A model generated the notes under the pieces. The model was not told the DNA's origin. It was given only the letters and a program-made list of their open reading frames with translations, and did no database searches. A stretch of 64,000 nucleotides of DNA from Mycobacterium kansasii ATCC 12478 (lineage in GTDB: Bacteria; Actinomycetota; Actinomycetes; Mycobacteriales; Mycobacteriaceae): assembly GCF_000157895.3 (NCBI RefSeq), contig NC_022654.1, forward strand, positions 80,952-144,951, given 5' to 3'. Shown here piece by piece: positions 1 to 8,384 of the stretch (its first letter is position 1; each line of letters begins with the position of its first letter). The position numbers were made by a program, and so were the translations under genes.

Positions 1-1266
1 TCGGCTGATCCGGAACATGAGTCGTTGGGCTGGGACCTCGGCGCGCTACGCAAAGCGTGGAATCTCGCTAAGCACGAGGTGGCGCCGTGGTGGGCCACTA
101 ACAGCAAGGAGTGTTACTCGGCAGGGTTGGCCGATCTGGCCCAGGCACTGAGCAACTGGAGCGCCAGCAAGAACGGGAGACGCCAGGGTCGGCGGGTGGG
201 TTTCCCGCGGTTCGCCACGGCGCGACGCGATCCCGGCCGGGTCCGGTTCACCACCGGCACCATGCGGGTAGAGGATGACCGCCATAGCATCACGGTCCCG
301 GTCATCAGCGCGCTGCGGTCCAAGGAGAACACCCGCCGCGTGCAACGTCATCTCGCATCGGGGCGCGCCCGCATCCTGAACATGACCCTGTCCCAGCGGT
401 GGGGCCGGTTGTTCGTGTCGGTCGGCTATGCGCTGCGCACCCCGAGCGCGGGAAGAACGCCGACTCAGCCCACGGTGCGCGCCGGGGTGGATCTGGGGGT
501 GCGCACGCTGGCCACCGTCGCCACGATCGACCCCGCCACCGGCGTCGAAACCGTTGTCGAGTATAAGAATCCGGCCCCGCTCAAGGCGACACTTGCCGCC
601 CGCCGCAGGGCTGGTCGTGAACTTTCCCGCCGTATCCCCGGATCGCACGGTCATCGGGCAGCGAAAGCCAAGCTGACCCGATTGGATCGTCGGTGCGTGC
701 ATCTGCGGCGGGAAGCAGCCCACCAACTCACCACGCAGTTGGCGGGCACCTACGGCCAGGTCGTGATCGAAGATCTCGATGTGGCCGCGATGAAACGCAG
801 TATGGGCCGGCGGGCGTTTCGCCGGTCTGTTTCTGATGCCGCAATGGGATTGGTCGCGCCGATGCTGGCCTACAAGACCACTCGGCACGGCAGCACCCTG
901 ATCGTGGCGGATCGCTGGTTCCCATCAAGCCAGCTCCACCACCGCTGCACCCACCCCAACGGCACCCCATGCCGCCTGGTCGGTAAGGGCCGGATCGACA
1001 AGCACCTCATCTGCCCGCAGACAGGTGAAATGGTCGACCGCGATAGAAATGCTGCTTTGAATCTCCGTGACTGGCCGGATTACGCCAGTTGTGGTCCAGT
1101 CGGGACCACGGCCCCATCGGTACCCGGGCCAACCGAATCGGTTGGTACAGGCCATGGCGCGGACACCGGATCAACCGGTGCCGGCGGAGCATCCGTAAGA
1201 CCCCGCCCACGCGGGGCCGGACGCGGAGAGGCCAAAACCCCAACCCCGCAAGGGGACGCCGCATGA
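1..1266 (+). CDS. tnpB: TnpB family RNA-guided endonuclease (partial at left edge)
   Basis: Transposon-encoded TnpB (IS200/IS605 or IS607 type), a RuvC-like nuclease that uses a guide RNA made from the element's right end. The frame is open to base 1, so the true start is outside; a TTG at 25 is the first internal start. The RuvC triad is visible, counting from that TTG: Asp156 in GVDLGVR, Glu249 in VVIEDLD and Asp340 in VDRDRNAALN. The zinc-finger region between the last two is unusual: Cys308, Cys316 and Cys330 remain, but the usual final CxxC reads CPQTG. A ~60-residue Gly/Pro/Arg-rich tail follows the DWPD motif and probably exists because the guide RNA overlaps the gene end. No tnpA is seen in the window. 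Confidence 0.85.
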   Translation, partial: SADPEHESLGWDLGALRKAWNLAKHEVAPWWATNSKECYSAGLADLAQALSNWSASKNGRRQGRRVGFPRFATARRDPGRVRFTTGTMRVEDDRHSITVPVISALRSKENTRRVQRHLASGRARILNMTLSQRWGRLFVSVGYALRTPSAGRTPTQPTVRAGVDLGVRTLATVATIDPATGVETVVEYKNPAPLKATLAARRRAGRELSRRIPGSHGHRAAKAKLTRLDRRCVHLRREAAHQLTTQLAGTYGQVVIEDLDVAAMKRSMGRRAFRRSVSDAAMGLVAPMLAYKTTRHGSTLIVADRWFPSSQLHHRCTHPNGTPCRLVGKGRIDKHLICPQTGEMVDRDRNAALNLRDWPDYASCGPVGTTAPSVPGPTESVGTGHGADTGSTGAGGASVRPRPRGAGRGEAKTPTPQGDAA

Positions 1267-1329
1267 GTGCAACTCAAACACACTCAACGGCAACGGTCAT
1301 ACCGCCGGGAAGACGCGCGCGCGCACGCG
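1083..1329 (+). ncRNA. putative omega (guide) RNA and right end of the TnpB element
   Basis: Known TnpB elements make a guide RNA whose scaffold overlaps the 3' end of tnpB and runs to the element's right end. Here the conserved protein ends at about 1083, while the frame continues through low-complexity, hairpin-forming sequence (for example CCCCGCCCACGCGGGG near 1202-1217 and CCCCGCAAGGGG near 1244-1255). The vapC remnant starts at about 1330, so the right end and any guide must lie before or near it. Exact ends cannot be fixed by eye. Confidence 0.35.
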
Positions 1330-1510
1330 CCCGAACCCTTCACCCTCGAACACGCGATCGACGCCCACAGCGCCTACCTCCACTACGGGAAGGGACGCCA
1401 CCCCGCAGCCGTCAACTACGGCGACACCATGGCCTACGCCACTCGGCAACGACTTCACCCAAACTGACCTCGAATTCAACGGCGTTGTCGGCTACTGGCC
1501 AACGCCCTAA
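1330..1510 (+). pseudogene. VapC (PIN-domain) toxin remnant
   Basis: C-terminal third of a VapC ribonuclease toxin. Frame +1 gives EPFTLEHAIDAH and YGKGRHPAAVNYGDTMAYA, the PIN-domain block around the third acidic residue. At about 1440 the frame breaks. The expected continuation GNDFTQTDLEFN resumes in frame +2 from 1445 and stops at 1508-1510, so roughly eight codons are missing and the frame is shifted. The N-terminal half is absent, replaced by the TnpB element. No VapB antitoxin gene is seen. The remnant cannot make an active toxin. Confidence 0.7.
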
Positions 1511-1586
1511 CGGTCCCTCCTAGCACCACTGCCCCCACGGCCACGATGTCCACCAAAGGCGGCGATCACGGCTACGATCTCGGTAT

Positions 1587-2309
1587 TCAATCCTCGATTA
1601 GGTCTTTGTAGGCCATCTCCCAGAACTGCCAAATCGGCATCGCTGCCGTGCGTCGATGCGCGTCCAACACGCGGCGCGTCTGCGCGTTGATCTGTTCACA
1701 CGCTGTCTCGCTCAGCACGATCAGATCCGGATAAGCGGCCTCAATAGCTAACTTCTGGGAGGCGGCATCTTCCGGCGAAATTTGTTGTAGGCGTTCTTCT
1801 GTAGCCGCGCTGATTTCTGCGCGACGCTCCACGCACCGCTTCATGATCATCCTCACCCGCTCGCGCCCACGCGCCACCGCCCGGTTCATCCGCTCAGTTT
1901 CTTCGTGCTCGCGCTGGTGCTCGGCTATCACCTCGGCAATGTCGTCCAACAAGGCCGCCGTGTGCCTAGTACCGACCAGAACTGCTTCCAGCTCGGTCGG
2001 GTCCACTCTCCCGCACGCGACTATGCTGGCAGCAAATTGCTCATCGGACATCGGTGCCGGCTCACGTTGAAGAACCCCTAACCAACCGTTGAGCTTTGCC
2101 TGACGCCTCTTCCAATCGGCCACGGCGTCATAGTTATTGCGGATAGCGACATACTCCACCGCCGCTTCGAAAACTAGCAGCGCTTCATCGATCGGCCACT
2201 CGCTGCGTTTCTTTAGCCGCTTCAACTGCCGCGGCAAAGGCCGCGGCTCCGTCATCAACATGGTTATGGTGTCCGCTAAATCCGCTGCTGCGGAATAGCT
2301 TTCGTTCAC
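1587..2309 (-). CDS. hypothetical coiled-coil protein, coupled to the ESX-associated gene upstream
   Basis: I do not recognise a family. The 240-aa product starts at GTG 2309, which overlaps the stop of the upstream gene as GTGA; the longer frame from 2426 would lie inside that gene. It is helical and highly charged. A central stretch rich in Glu, Arg and His (EHQREHEETERMNRAV) suggests a coiled coil, and there is no signal peptide or membrane segment. Position as the last gene of a tightly packed minus-strand run (9.1 to 1.6 kb) suggests co-expression with the ESX-substrate-like proteins. It may be a cytosolic partner or chaperone of that system. Confidence 0.6.
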   Translation of the reverse strand: MNESYSAAADLADTITMLMTEPRPLPRQLKRLKKRSEWPIDEALLVFEAAVEYVAIRNNYDAVADWKRRQAKLNGWLGVLQREPAPMSDEQFAASIVACGRVDPTELEAVLVGTRHTAALLDDIAEVIAEHQREHEETERMNRAVARGRERVRMIMKRCVERRAEISAATEERLQQISPEDAASQKLAIEAAYPDLIVLSETACEQINAQTRRVLDAHRRTAAMPIWQFWEMAYKDLIED

Positions 2310-4630
2310 CGCAGTGCCGGTTCCTTCAATGGCGCCCGTATACCGGCCACCCATGCTGCATACACTACGTTGAGTAGGTCGCCCCCATAACGGTCCCAGC
2401 ACAAGAGAGCCTCTATCTGGCGGCACCGGATGAATTCTCGTGTGTAGCTGACCGTCTGGTCAGGGTTTTCTATTCCGTCCAGTCCCGGTCGCTGGCACGC
2501 CATCTGAACCAAAGCGTCTTCGTGTTCCTCGCCGAGCAGCGCCCACTCCTGGACTGTGGGCCAGCGCTCAGCGACGAGTGAGTGCGCCACGGACTGCGCA
2601 ACCGGCGACAACGCCTCACCCGGAATACCAAATGCCAACTGGCGGATCAACTCTCGGCAGTAGTCACGCACCACCGACTCATCGGCCCCCATCAGATCCG
2701 CATATAAGGCGGCGTCCACGGTCTGCAGCCGATGGGCCCGCGACGCCAACAATTCCGCCGCCGCATTATCCGCCACGTCAGAGGGTTTCACGCCAGTGGC
2801 CACTTCCGGCGCCGGGTGCTCCCTCAAAAACTCAGAGGGCAGCGCCCACGACGTGGCCACCGCACTCACCGTGTCCCCGAACTCCCGGGCCGCCCGCACC
2901 GCTTTATCGGCCGGGTTGACCCAGCCGAACCAGCGCGCGTCAAAATCTGCATCGTGGCCACCGGCGATGGGCATCGTCTTGCGCAGGAACACCACTGGCG
3001 GGATGTAGGTCGCGCCGTCGTTCGTGGCAACCCAGTACGTCGGCATGCCCGAGGCGTTACGGCCAACGGCCACAGCCCAATCCAATCCAGGATCAGTTAC
3101 TTTCGCCGCCCCAGCGAGTTCGGCGACAAGGCCCTTGGCCGTTTCCAAATCCGAATATGCGTCATCCTTGCGCACCGTCACCACATCACGCCGACCCGCC
3201 ACCGGCATCAACCCGGTCCCAGGCCCGGGCGACCCACCTCCGGGCTCAGCCGGTATTGATGGGGCGGCAGGCGTCGAGCCGCCCGCCGACGGAGCGGCCG
3301 GCGGCGGGCCCTGCGGAGGAAGAACGGAACCGTACGAAGTCATGCCTCCTGCCGGCATACCCGCCGCCGGTGCCGGTGCAGGGGCGGAAGCGGCCGCCGC
3401 CGGCGCAGTAGACACAGGAGCCACCGCTGGCGCAGCCGACGTCGGAGCCGACTCGATCGGCGCCGCCAACGACGTCATCGGCGCCGACGTCACCGGCGGA
3501 ACACCCCCTGCCGCCGCCGCGCCCGCCGCTAAACCTCGCCCGAAGTCCATCCCCAAGGACGGCATCGGCGAGCCCTGCAGCCCAGGCGCACCCAGCCCCG
3601 TGGGCGGGGCCATACCGCCCGGCAGACCGCCAAAACTACCCATCAACCCCTGCAACGGGCCCATAGGAAGCCCACCACCCGATCCCCCGCCAGGCATACT
3701 CGGCAAACTCGGCAACCCACTACCCATCAACGACGTCAACGGGTTATGACGCGGTGATCCAAACGGAGCATCCGACGAGGGCGCGTGTACGCGTCCCGAT
3801 CCGCCTGGTGCAGGAGGTGCTGCACCGTCGTTGGGACCGTCTGATGAGGCATGAACTCGCCCACCCCCGGGCTGTCTCGGGGGACCCAGATCTGGCGTCC
3901 CTGGACCGTCAGTCGACGGGTCCTTATTGTCTGTACCATTGCCAGCTTGTTTGAATTTTGGGCCGCCGGGGCCGCCCTCTTTAAAGTGGTTGGTGAACTG
4001 AACGGTGTATTGGGTGGCGTAGCCCTGCAACTCAGTCGAATAGGCCTGGATCGTCGTTCGGTGCACACCGAGAATCACCGCTACCTGCGCCAGCGACTGC
4101 CCCGAGCCGCTTTTTAGGAAGGCCTCGGCCTCTTGATGCGCCTGCGTGTTCTGCTCGAACATGTGCTTCTTGGTGCTCGCCACATCGTCGGCGCCGCGCC
4201 TGATCAAACCGGAGGCAACGCGCGCGATCTCCGCCTGGAAATCCTTGATCGACGCCGCTTCAAAGTGGGCCGCGCGAGCAGCGTCCGCGCTCTCGCCCAC
4301 CCATGACCCGCCGTCGAAGACGCCGTTCGCCGCCTGGCGGATTGTCGTCGCGCTGTCATCGTGCAGTTTGAAGTCATCAGCAAACTTGTCGGCGCCGGCG
4401 TTCATGGCGGTCTCAGAGTCTTCCGGCCACACATACGGTTGGAACAGAAACCGGACGAAGGCTCCCTGCGGCCGCGGATGATCACTGCCGACATGCGGTA
4501 GTGACGGCGGCTGAATTTTACCCACTGGCCCCCGGTTGACCGCCTTGAGCAGGCGCGCCGCCTGCTTGTTATTGCGTTCTGACCACCACGCGGGAAACTC
4601 GTCCCCGCCCGTACTTGTTAACTCCGCCAT
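2306..4630 (-). CDS. Rv3899c-like ESX-associated protein
   Basis: Large 774-aa protein with three parts. Residues 1-230 are helical with a WxG-like turn (GGSWVGESADAARAA), as in WXG100/EspB-type secreted proteins. Residues ~230-470 are a long Pro/Gly/Ala linker. Residues ~470-774 form a globular C-terminus that resembles the DUF5632/DUF5631 region of M. tuberculosis Rv3899c (GRRDVVTVRKDD and SYTREFIRCRQIEALL segments). The family match is from memory. The N-terminal half looks like a substrate handled by a type VII system, but no ESX core genes lie in this window. Nine bases separate it from the membrane-anchored protein upstream. Confidence 0.65.
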   Translation of the reverse strand: MAELTSTGGDEFPAWWSERNNKQAARLLKAVNRGPVGKIQPPSLPHVGSDHPRPQGAFVRFLFQPYVWPEDSETAMNAGADKFADDFKLHDDSATTIRQAANGVFDGGSWVGESADAARAAHFEAASIKDFQAEIARVASGLIRRGADDVASTKKHMFEQNTQAHQEAEAFLKSGSGQSLAQVAVILGVHRTTIQAYSTELQGYATQYTVQFTNHFKEGGPGGPKFKQAGNGTDNKDPSTDGPGTPDLGPPRQPGGGRVHASSDGPNDGAAPPAPGGSGRVHAPSSDAPFGSPRHNPLTSLMGSGLPSLPSMPGGGSGGGLPMGPLQGLMGSFGGLPGGMAPPTGLGAPGLQGSPMPSLGMDFGRGLAAGAAAAGGVPPVTSAPMTSLAAPIESAPTSAAPAVAPVSTAPAAAASAPAPAPAAGMPAGGMTSYGSVLPPQGPPPAAPSAGGSTPAAPSIPAEPGGGSPGPGTGLMPVAGRRDVVTVRKDDAYSDLETAKGLVAELAGAAKVTDPGLDWAVAVGRNASGMPTYWVATNDGATYIPPVVFLRKTMPIAGGHDADFDARWFGWVNPADKAVRAAREFGDTVSAVATSWALPSEFLREHPAPEVATGVKPSDVADNAAAELLASRAHRLQTVDAALYADLMGADESVVRDYCRELIRQLAFGIPGEALSPVAQSVAHSLVAERWPTVQEWALLGEEHEDALVQMACQRPGLDGIENPDQTVSYTREFIRCRQIEALLCWDRYGGDLLNVVYAAWVAGIRAPLKEPALR

Positions 4631-4639
4631 CCGAACGGG

Positions 4640-5284
4640 TTACCTCGGCAGCCCGCACACACCGACAAGCGCATTGATCGCATCGTTCGATATGTCGTTA
4701 AGGCGATTCACTTCAGGAGTTGGGGTATTCCCCATCGCCGCCGTCGTGGCCTCGAGCGTGGTCTGAATGTAGTTCCGTGCGGCTGAGGCGACGTCGGCAG
4801 GCAATGCCGGAACGAGCGCTGTTTGCACCGCCAATGCACTATTAACTGTGCGCAGCATGACGGGGATATTGACGGTCCCATTTACTCTGAGGCCGCCTTG
4901 TCCTTGCTGACCTTGAACCGATGTATCGAAAACTTGACACAAATGAGTTTTCATCGCCGTCGCGTCGGCCGCGCTGACTTGCGGAGCGGGCGGCGCAGAC
5001 GTTGATGCTGATGGTGCAGCGGACGGCCCGTCGGTGGAGCGGGCATCGTTGTGCGCTACCGCGAGCGTCACTATCGATCCCGTGGCAGCCGAGATCACGA
5101 TCGCGAATAGCAGTCCGAGCGCGGCCCAGGGCCAAACCCGACGACGTGTTCTCTTCTGCGGGAATCCTGTTGGGAACGGAACTGCTGTCGGCGGCGGGGT
5201 CGCGCCAGGCCTAGGTGTAGGCGCTGGAGGTGGCGGCAGCGTCACCGATGGTGACCCTGTCCTCGACCAAGGTGATGAACTCAT
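4640..5284 (-). CDS. single-pass membrane protein, proline-rich N-terminus
   Basis: The 214-aa product has a Pro/Thr-rich cytoplasmic N-terminus (PPPPAPTPRPG), a basic stretch (KRTRRRVWPW) and one hydrophobic segment at about 50-75 (ALGLLFAIVISAATGSIV). A Ser/Ala/Pro stalk and an outer ~110-residue helical domain with two cysteines (HLCQVF, VGVCGLP) follow. This layout is common for mycobacterial proteins coded next to ESX-like genes, where the outer domain faces the periplasm. It lies between two closely spaced genes (gaps of 9 and 17 bases), so all three are probably one operon. Function unknown. Confidence 0.6.
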   Translation of the reverse strand: MSSSPWSRTGSPSVTLPPPPAPTPRPGATPPPTAVPFPTGFPQKRTRRRVWPWAALGLLFAIVISAATGSIVTLAVAHNDARSTDGPSAAPSASTSAPPAPQVSAADATAMKTHLCQVFDTSVQGQQGQGGLRVNGTVNIPVMLRTVNSALAVQTALVPALPADVASAARNYIQTTLEATTAAMGNTPTPEVNRLNDISNDAINALVGVCGLPR

Positions 5285-5301
5285 GCGCCGCTCCCCTGTC
5301 G

Positions 5302-5583
5302 TTACGTCGTGAGAATGCTTGAGTTGCCCGCTTCAGTGGTTTGAACTGTCGCGATGCTGAACTCTCGACTTGCGGTGTTCGCCGCCGCACGGCCGACTGC
5401 TTGGGCTTCACCTATCGCACGTCCCCCAATGGCCGCCCCGATCAAGGACGTCATGTAGCCACCGACGCACAGGCCTGGAAGGTCGCCGCTGGGCTGCTGA
5501 GCGGTAGCGGCGTCCGCGGCAGACAAGCCTGCCTCTGTTTCCGCCACATCCATCGTGAACTTGCCTGCTGACATAAACCGCAT
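5302..5583 (-). CDS. small helical-hairpin protein, possible ESX substrate (EspC-like)
   Basis: About 93 aa if translation starts at the ATG of MRFMSAGKF (5583); a second ATG three codons on is possible. The protein is Ala/Glu-rich and reads as two helices joined by a Gly-rich turn (GGYMTSLIGAAIGGRAIG). The size and style fit EspC/PE-like partners secreted by type VII systems. There is no clear WxG motif, so the family is tentative. It sits first in a compact run with the membrane protein and the Rv3899c-like protein. Confidence 0.5.
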   Translation of the reverse strand: MRFMSAGKFTMDVAETEAGLSAADAATAQQPSGDLPGLCVGGYMTSLIGAAIGGRAIGEAQAVGRAAANTASREFSIATVQTTEAGNSSILTT

Positions 5584-5697
5584 CTTACCGCCGGTGTCGC
5601 GGCTACACATCGCCTAACCAGCACGGATTCGCCCAGCGCCGCATGCTACGACTGCTTGCGCGGTTTGCGGACGCCTTGAGGGACGGGTGAGCTCGAA

Positions 5698-6378
5698 CTA
5701 TGACGACGATGAACCGCTATGCATAGTCGCCACCAGCTGGTCTGCTGCCGGTCCCACGATCTTGCCGCCATCGTTGGCCATCTGCTCGATATCAGGCCAA
5801 GAAGACATCCTCATGTAGTCGAAGTTTGCCCGCTGAACGGTATAAGTCGCGTTGATCGAAAGAGGTTCCAGCACAGCCGGAATGCGGTCGCCTTCCCGCA
5901 GTATCGCCGGGGCTTTTGCTACTGCGGGTAGCACCGTGGCCTCCCATGTCGATAGTTGCGTAATAGTCGGGTCGAAAACGGCTCCGTGATCGGGAAAGTG
6001 AATGATTTCGTGACCCGACCACGTCTGCAATGTTCCCTGCGCCAATGCGTGCCGCTTTAGTCGTGGCTGTCGGCTCCCTAACGAGAGTTCGTGGCCCTCG
6101 TGTGAGGCTTCCACCGTCACCGTCAGCGGTTCGGTCCGTATTCCTTCTTCACGCGCGATGACCCGGACAACCTTGCACGCCGCGAAGCACAACCCGGCGT
6201 TCAGCATTCGAATCTGCGGACAACGGGCTGCGAAATAACATGCAGCTAAACCCATGACAGCCCGTTCTCGCTCGCTGAAGTGCACTGATCCTGACCATCT
6301 CCCAAGTGCGAATTGCATGGTCCATCCTTGGAAAAACACTTCTAGTTGCTGATCGGAAAGCTCAATCACAGCCTGCAC
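5698..6378 (-). CDS. papain/transglutaminase-like protein A (Cys-His-Asp pattern)
   Basis: Not a family I can name. This 226-aa protein shares an ordered pattern with the gene at 7673-8371: a Cys in a helix (NAGLCFAACKVV), then a beta-rich part, then WSGHEIIHFP followed by AVFDPTI. Cys, then GH(x)nH, then Asp of DPTI is the order of a papain-like or transglutaminase-like catalytic triad. No signal peptide is seen. Start taken as GTG 6378, without a strong ribosome site. It could process or modify partners of the ESX cluster, or be a toxin or effector; this is inference. Confidence 0.5.
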   Translation of the reverse strand: MQAVIELSDQQLEVFFQGWTMQFALGRWSGSVHFSERERAVMGLAACYFAARCPQIRMLNAGLCFAACKVVRVIAREEGIRTEPLTVTVEASHEGHELSLGSRQPRLKRHALAQGTLQTWSGHEIIHFPDHGAVFDPTITQLSTWEATVLPAVAKAPAILREGDRIPAVLEPLSINATYTVQRANFDYMRMSSWPDIEQMANDGGKIVGPAADQLVATMHSGSSSS

Positions 6379-6478
6379 CTCGTTCTCCGCTCGCGCCTGC
6401 CGCGAGACCGCACGGTCGCTATCCCAGAGACCTTAGAGCCATGTTGTGACACGTGGTGGGATCGCTGCTCACCAGTGT

Positions 6479-7558
6479 TCAATGTTGGAGGAGATCGTTG
6501 ATGAGTTCTTTTGAGCGCGTTGGTATCTCTGTATTTGGGAAGTACCGTTCGACGATCGCCCAGACCTCGGCGCGAGACGTGATATCGAGGTGGCCGAGCA
6601 GGAATTGCACGTCATCGCCGTCCCTGACGGCCCGAGCGGCCAGGACTTTCATCGCCAACAGATGCTGCGGTGGTGTCGCGGCGACTTGCAGGTAGGGATG
6701 GTCGAAGACGACGCTCCCCTGCCCGGGAGTTCGCGAGACGTAGCTTGCGGCCTGATTGTTCAGCCAGCTAGAGGGCCATCGCTGTTCGGCAGCGACTTCG
6801 CGGATCGCAGCGAGCATGGGTCCGTCAGGAGAAAACAGAGCGTCGATATCGCGTGTTGCGGTGCGGGTTTCGTCGTAGGCCAAGATCATCGCGGCGCCGC
6901 CGACCACGTGGACATGCCCGACAATACGGCGACGTTCCAGCTTCTGCGCCAAGGAGATGAAGGCGCGCCGCAGCTCGGTCTGATCGAATAGAGGCTCAGG
7001 CATTTTGCTCGCTCCATCGTGGGTGAGGTCGTAACGGTCCAGGTAGATCCCGCGGCGACGAAATGAGGCCGGGGTCCACAACATCGCGCGGGTGCGCGCA
7101 GACGGCAGAGGGGAAATCCACCACGGGGTGTTCAGGAAGCGCTCAGTTGTGATGCTCCACAGCGGTCCCGGCAGCCCGTAACTGCCGGCGAGGTGTTCGG
7201 CGATCGCCGCCAGTAACGCGTCATGGCGCGGGTCGCCGGTCAAAGGCGGGTCGTCGTTGATCAAAGACAGGGCGGCTGGCCCCGATTCGTCGGCGCCGCG
7301 GGTGAATTCGAAGAAGATCCGCAGCCGGGTGCGGTCGTCCGCGACGTCCCGGATTCCCTGGGCAGCGTCCGACAGGGTAAGAGCCTGGGTAGGTGCTGCC
7401 AGGTCCGTGCGCGCGCCCTGGCGGCGGCGCACTGCGCGAACATCTGCAGCGGGATATCCAGTAATGCGGTGGATGCCGCGGTTGGACAAGATGCTGCGCG
7501 CCCGCCCAGGGGTCACGCTCCAGTGCCGCGCTGCTTGGTCGACGGTCCACAGCTCCAT
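6479..7558 (-). CDS. HTH-nucleotidyltransferase fusion (DUF6036/AbiEii-like)
   Basis: The 359-aa protein starts with a MerR/excisionase-like helix-turn-helix (residues 1-45, WTVDQAARHWSVTPGRAR). A ~130-residue middle domain follows, and then a minimal nucleotidyltransferase core from about 210: VVGGAAMILAYDETRTATRD then DIDALF. The GG...D-x-D signature and a later HLLAMKVLAARAVRDGDD block are typical of DUF6036/MNT-type enzymes. Several of these act as toxins that transfer nucleotides to RNA or protein in type IV or VII toxin-antitoxin systems. Here regulator and enzyme are one chain, and no separate antitoxin is next to it. It sits between the two protease-like paralogues on the same strand. 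Confidence 0.65.
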   Translation of the reverse strand: MELWTVDQAARHWSVTPGRARSILSNRGIHRITGYPAADVRAVRRRQGARTDLAAPTQALTLSDAAQGIRDVADDRTRLRIFFEFTRGADESGPAALSLINDDPPLTGDPRHDALLAAIAEHLAGSYGLPGPLWSITTERFLNTPWWISPLPSARTRAMLWTPASFRRRGIYLDRYDLTHDGASKMPEPLFDQTELRRAFISLAQKLERRRIVGHVHVVGGAAMILAYDETRTATRDIDALFSPDGPMLAAIREVAAEQRWPSSWLNNQAASYVSRTPGQGSVVFDHPYLQVAATPPQHLLAMKVLAARAVRDGDDVQFLLGHLDITSRAEVWAIVERYFPNTEIPTRSKELINDLLQH

Positions 7559-7672
7559 ATCGCCAACATACGCGCATCACGCACGGAAGTGAGCCAGGTT
7601 CTGCGTAGAGCGCATCTACCCCGGGTTAGTGACGACGGAGCAGCGGTTGAAGACGCAGTATTTCAATGAGCT

Positions 7673-8371
7673 TCATCGGCCGGCGCCGGCTTGTATCGCT
7701 CGCCATTCCTCGACCGCAGCTTCCACCGTCCCGTGTACTCGTGCGACCGCTGCGTCCACGGACGCACGCTGTTGGGGATAGGCCGGGTGCGTTTCGAACG
7801 GCTCGCCTGCTCCGGCGGTCGTGGTGTAGATCAGCGTTGTTTGCGGGTCCCGGTTCACCTGAAATTGTGCCGAGGGCGGCAGTTGATTCGTTAACTGCGG
7901 ATCTTGGATGAGCACCGGGACCCGCAGGTGGTCCGACGTTGCGAATCTGCCTTGCCCGATTGTCGGGTCCAAAATAGCCGCCATTTCTGGAATGTGAAGT
8001 GCGACATGACCGGTCCAGTACTGTCCGCGGTGTTCTGGTGTGGGTGAACCGATTGTTTCCACGACCGCGCCGTTTTTCCTGACTTCGACTGAAACGGGCA
8101 CGATGACGGGCTTGAAGCCACCCAGCGCCGATAACGCCTCGCCGATGAAGTAGCAGGCTGGCCAGCATTGCCGCATTCCGGCCCACGAGCGAGCAGGGTT
8201 ACCGCCGCCCGCCCAGAGCACCAACGCGCCGCCCAAGGCGACTTCCTCAGCAGTGCCGACGAGGCGGGACTGCGCCCATTTCGTAAGCAGCCGGTCCCAA
8301 TAGGTGCTGCCAAAAGCGTTCACTGGTCGGCGAGTCGACGACTTCTTTTTGCGCCCTTTAGATTTCGGCAT
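7673..8371 (-). CDS. papain/transglutaminase-like protein B (paralogue of 5698-6378)
   Basis: This 232-aa protein starts at ATG 8371 behind AAGGGG. Its N-terminus is Lys/Arg-rich (PKSKGRKKKSS). It has the same ordered residues as the 5698-6378 product: Cys in QCWPACYFIGEAL, WTGHVALHIP, then AILDPTIGQ, while the rest has diverged. The pairing WxGH...HxP...DPTI in both supports a shared fold with a Cys-His-Asp centre. It lies 13 bases after the PH-like gene, so the two are probably co-transcribed. Enzymatic role inferred only from the motif order. Confidence 0.5.
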   Translation of the reverse strand: MPKSKGRKKKSSTRRPVNAFGSTYWDRLLTKWAQSRLVGTAEEVALGGALVLWAGGGNPARSWAGMRQCWPACYFIGEALSALGGFKPVIVPVSVEVRKNGAVVETIGSPTPEHRGQYWTGHVALHIPEMAAILDPTIGQGRFATSDHLRVPVLIQDPQLTNQLPPSAQFQVNRDPQTTLIYTTTAGAGEPFETHPAYPQQRASVDAAVARVHGTVEAAVEEWRAIQAGAGR

Positions 8372-8384
8372 CACCACCCCTTAA

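Noticed and set aside
1..1266. The TnpB at 1-1266 and the 'tnpB' of the Tn554-type element as related genes
   Set aside because: They share only a name: the first is a RuvC-like RNA-guided nuclease, the second a tyrosine-recombinase-type protein.
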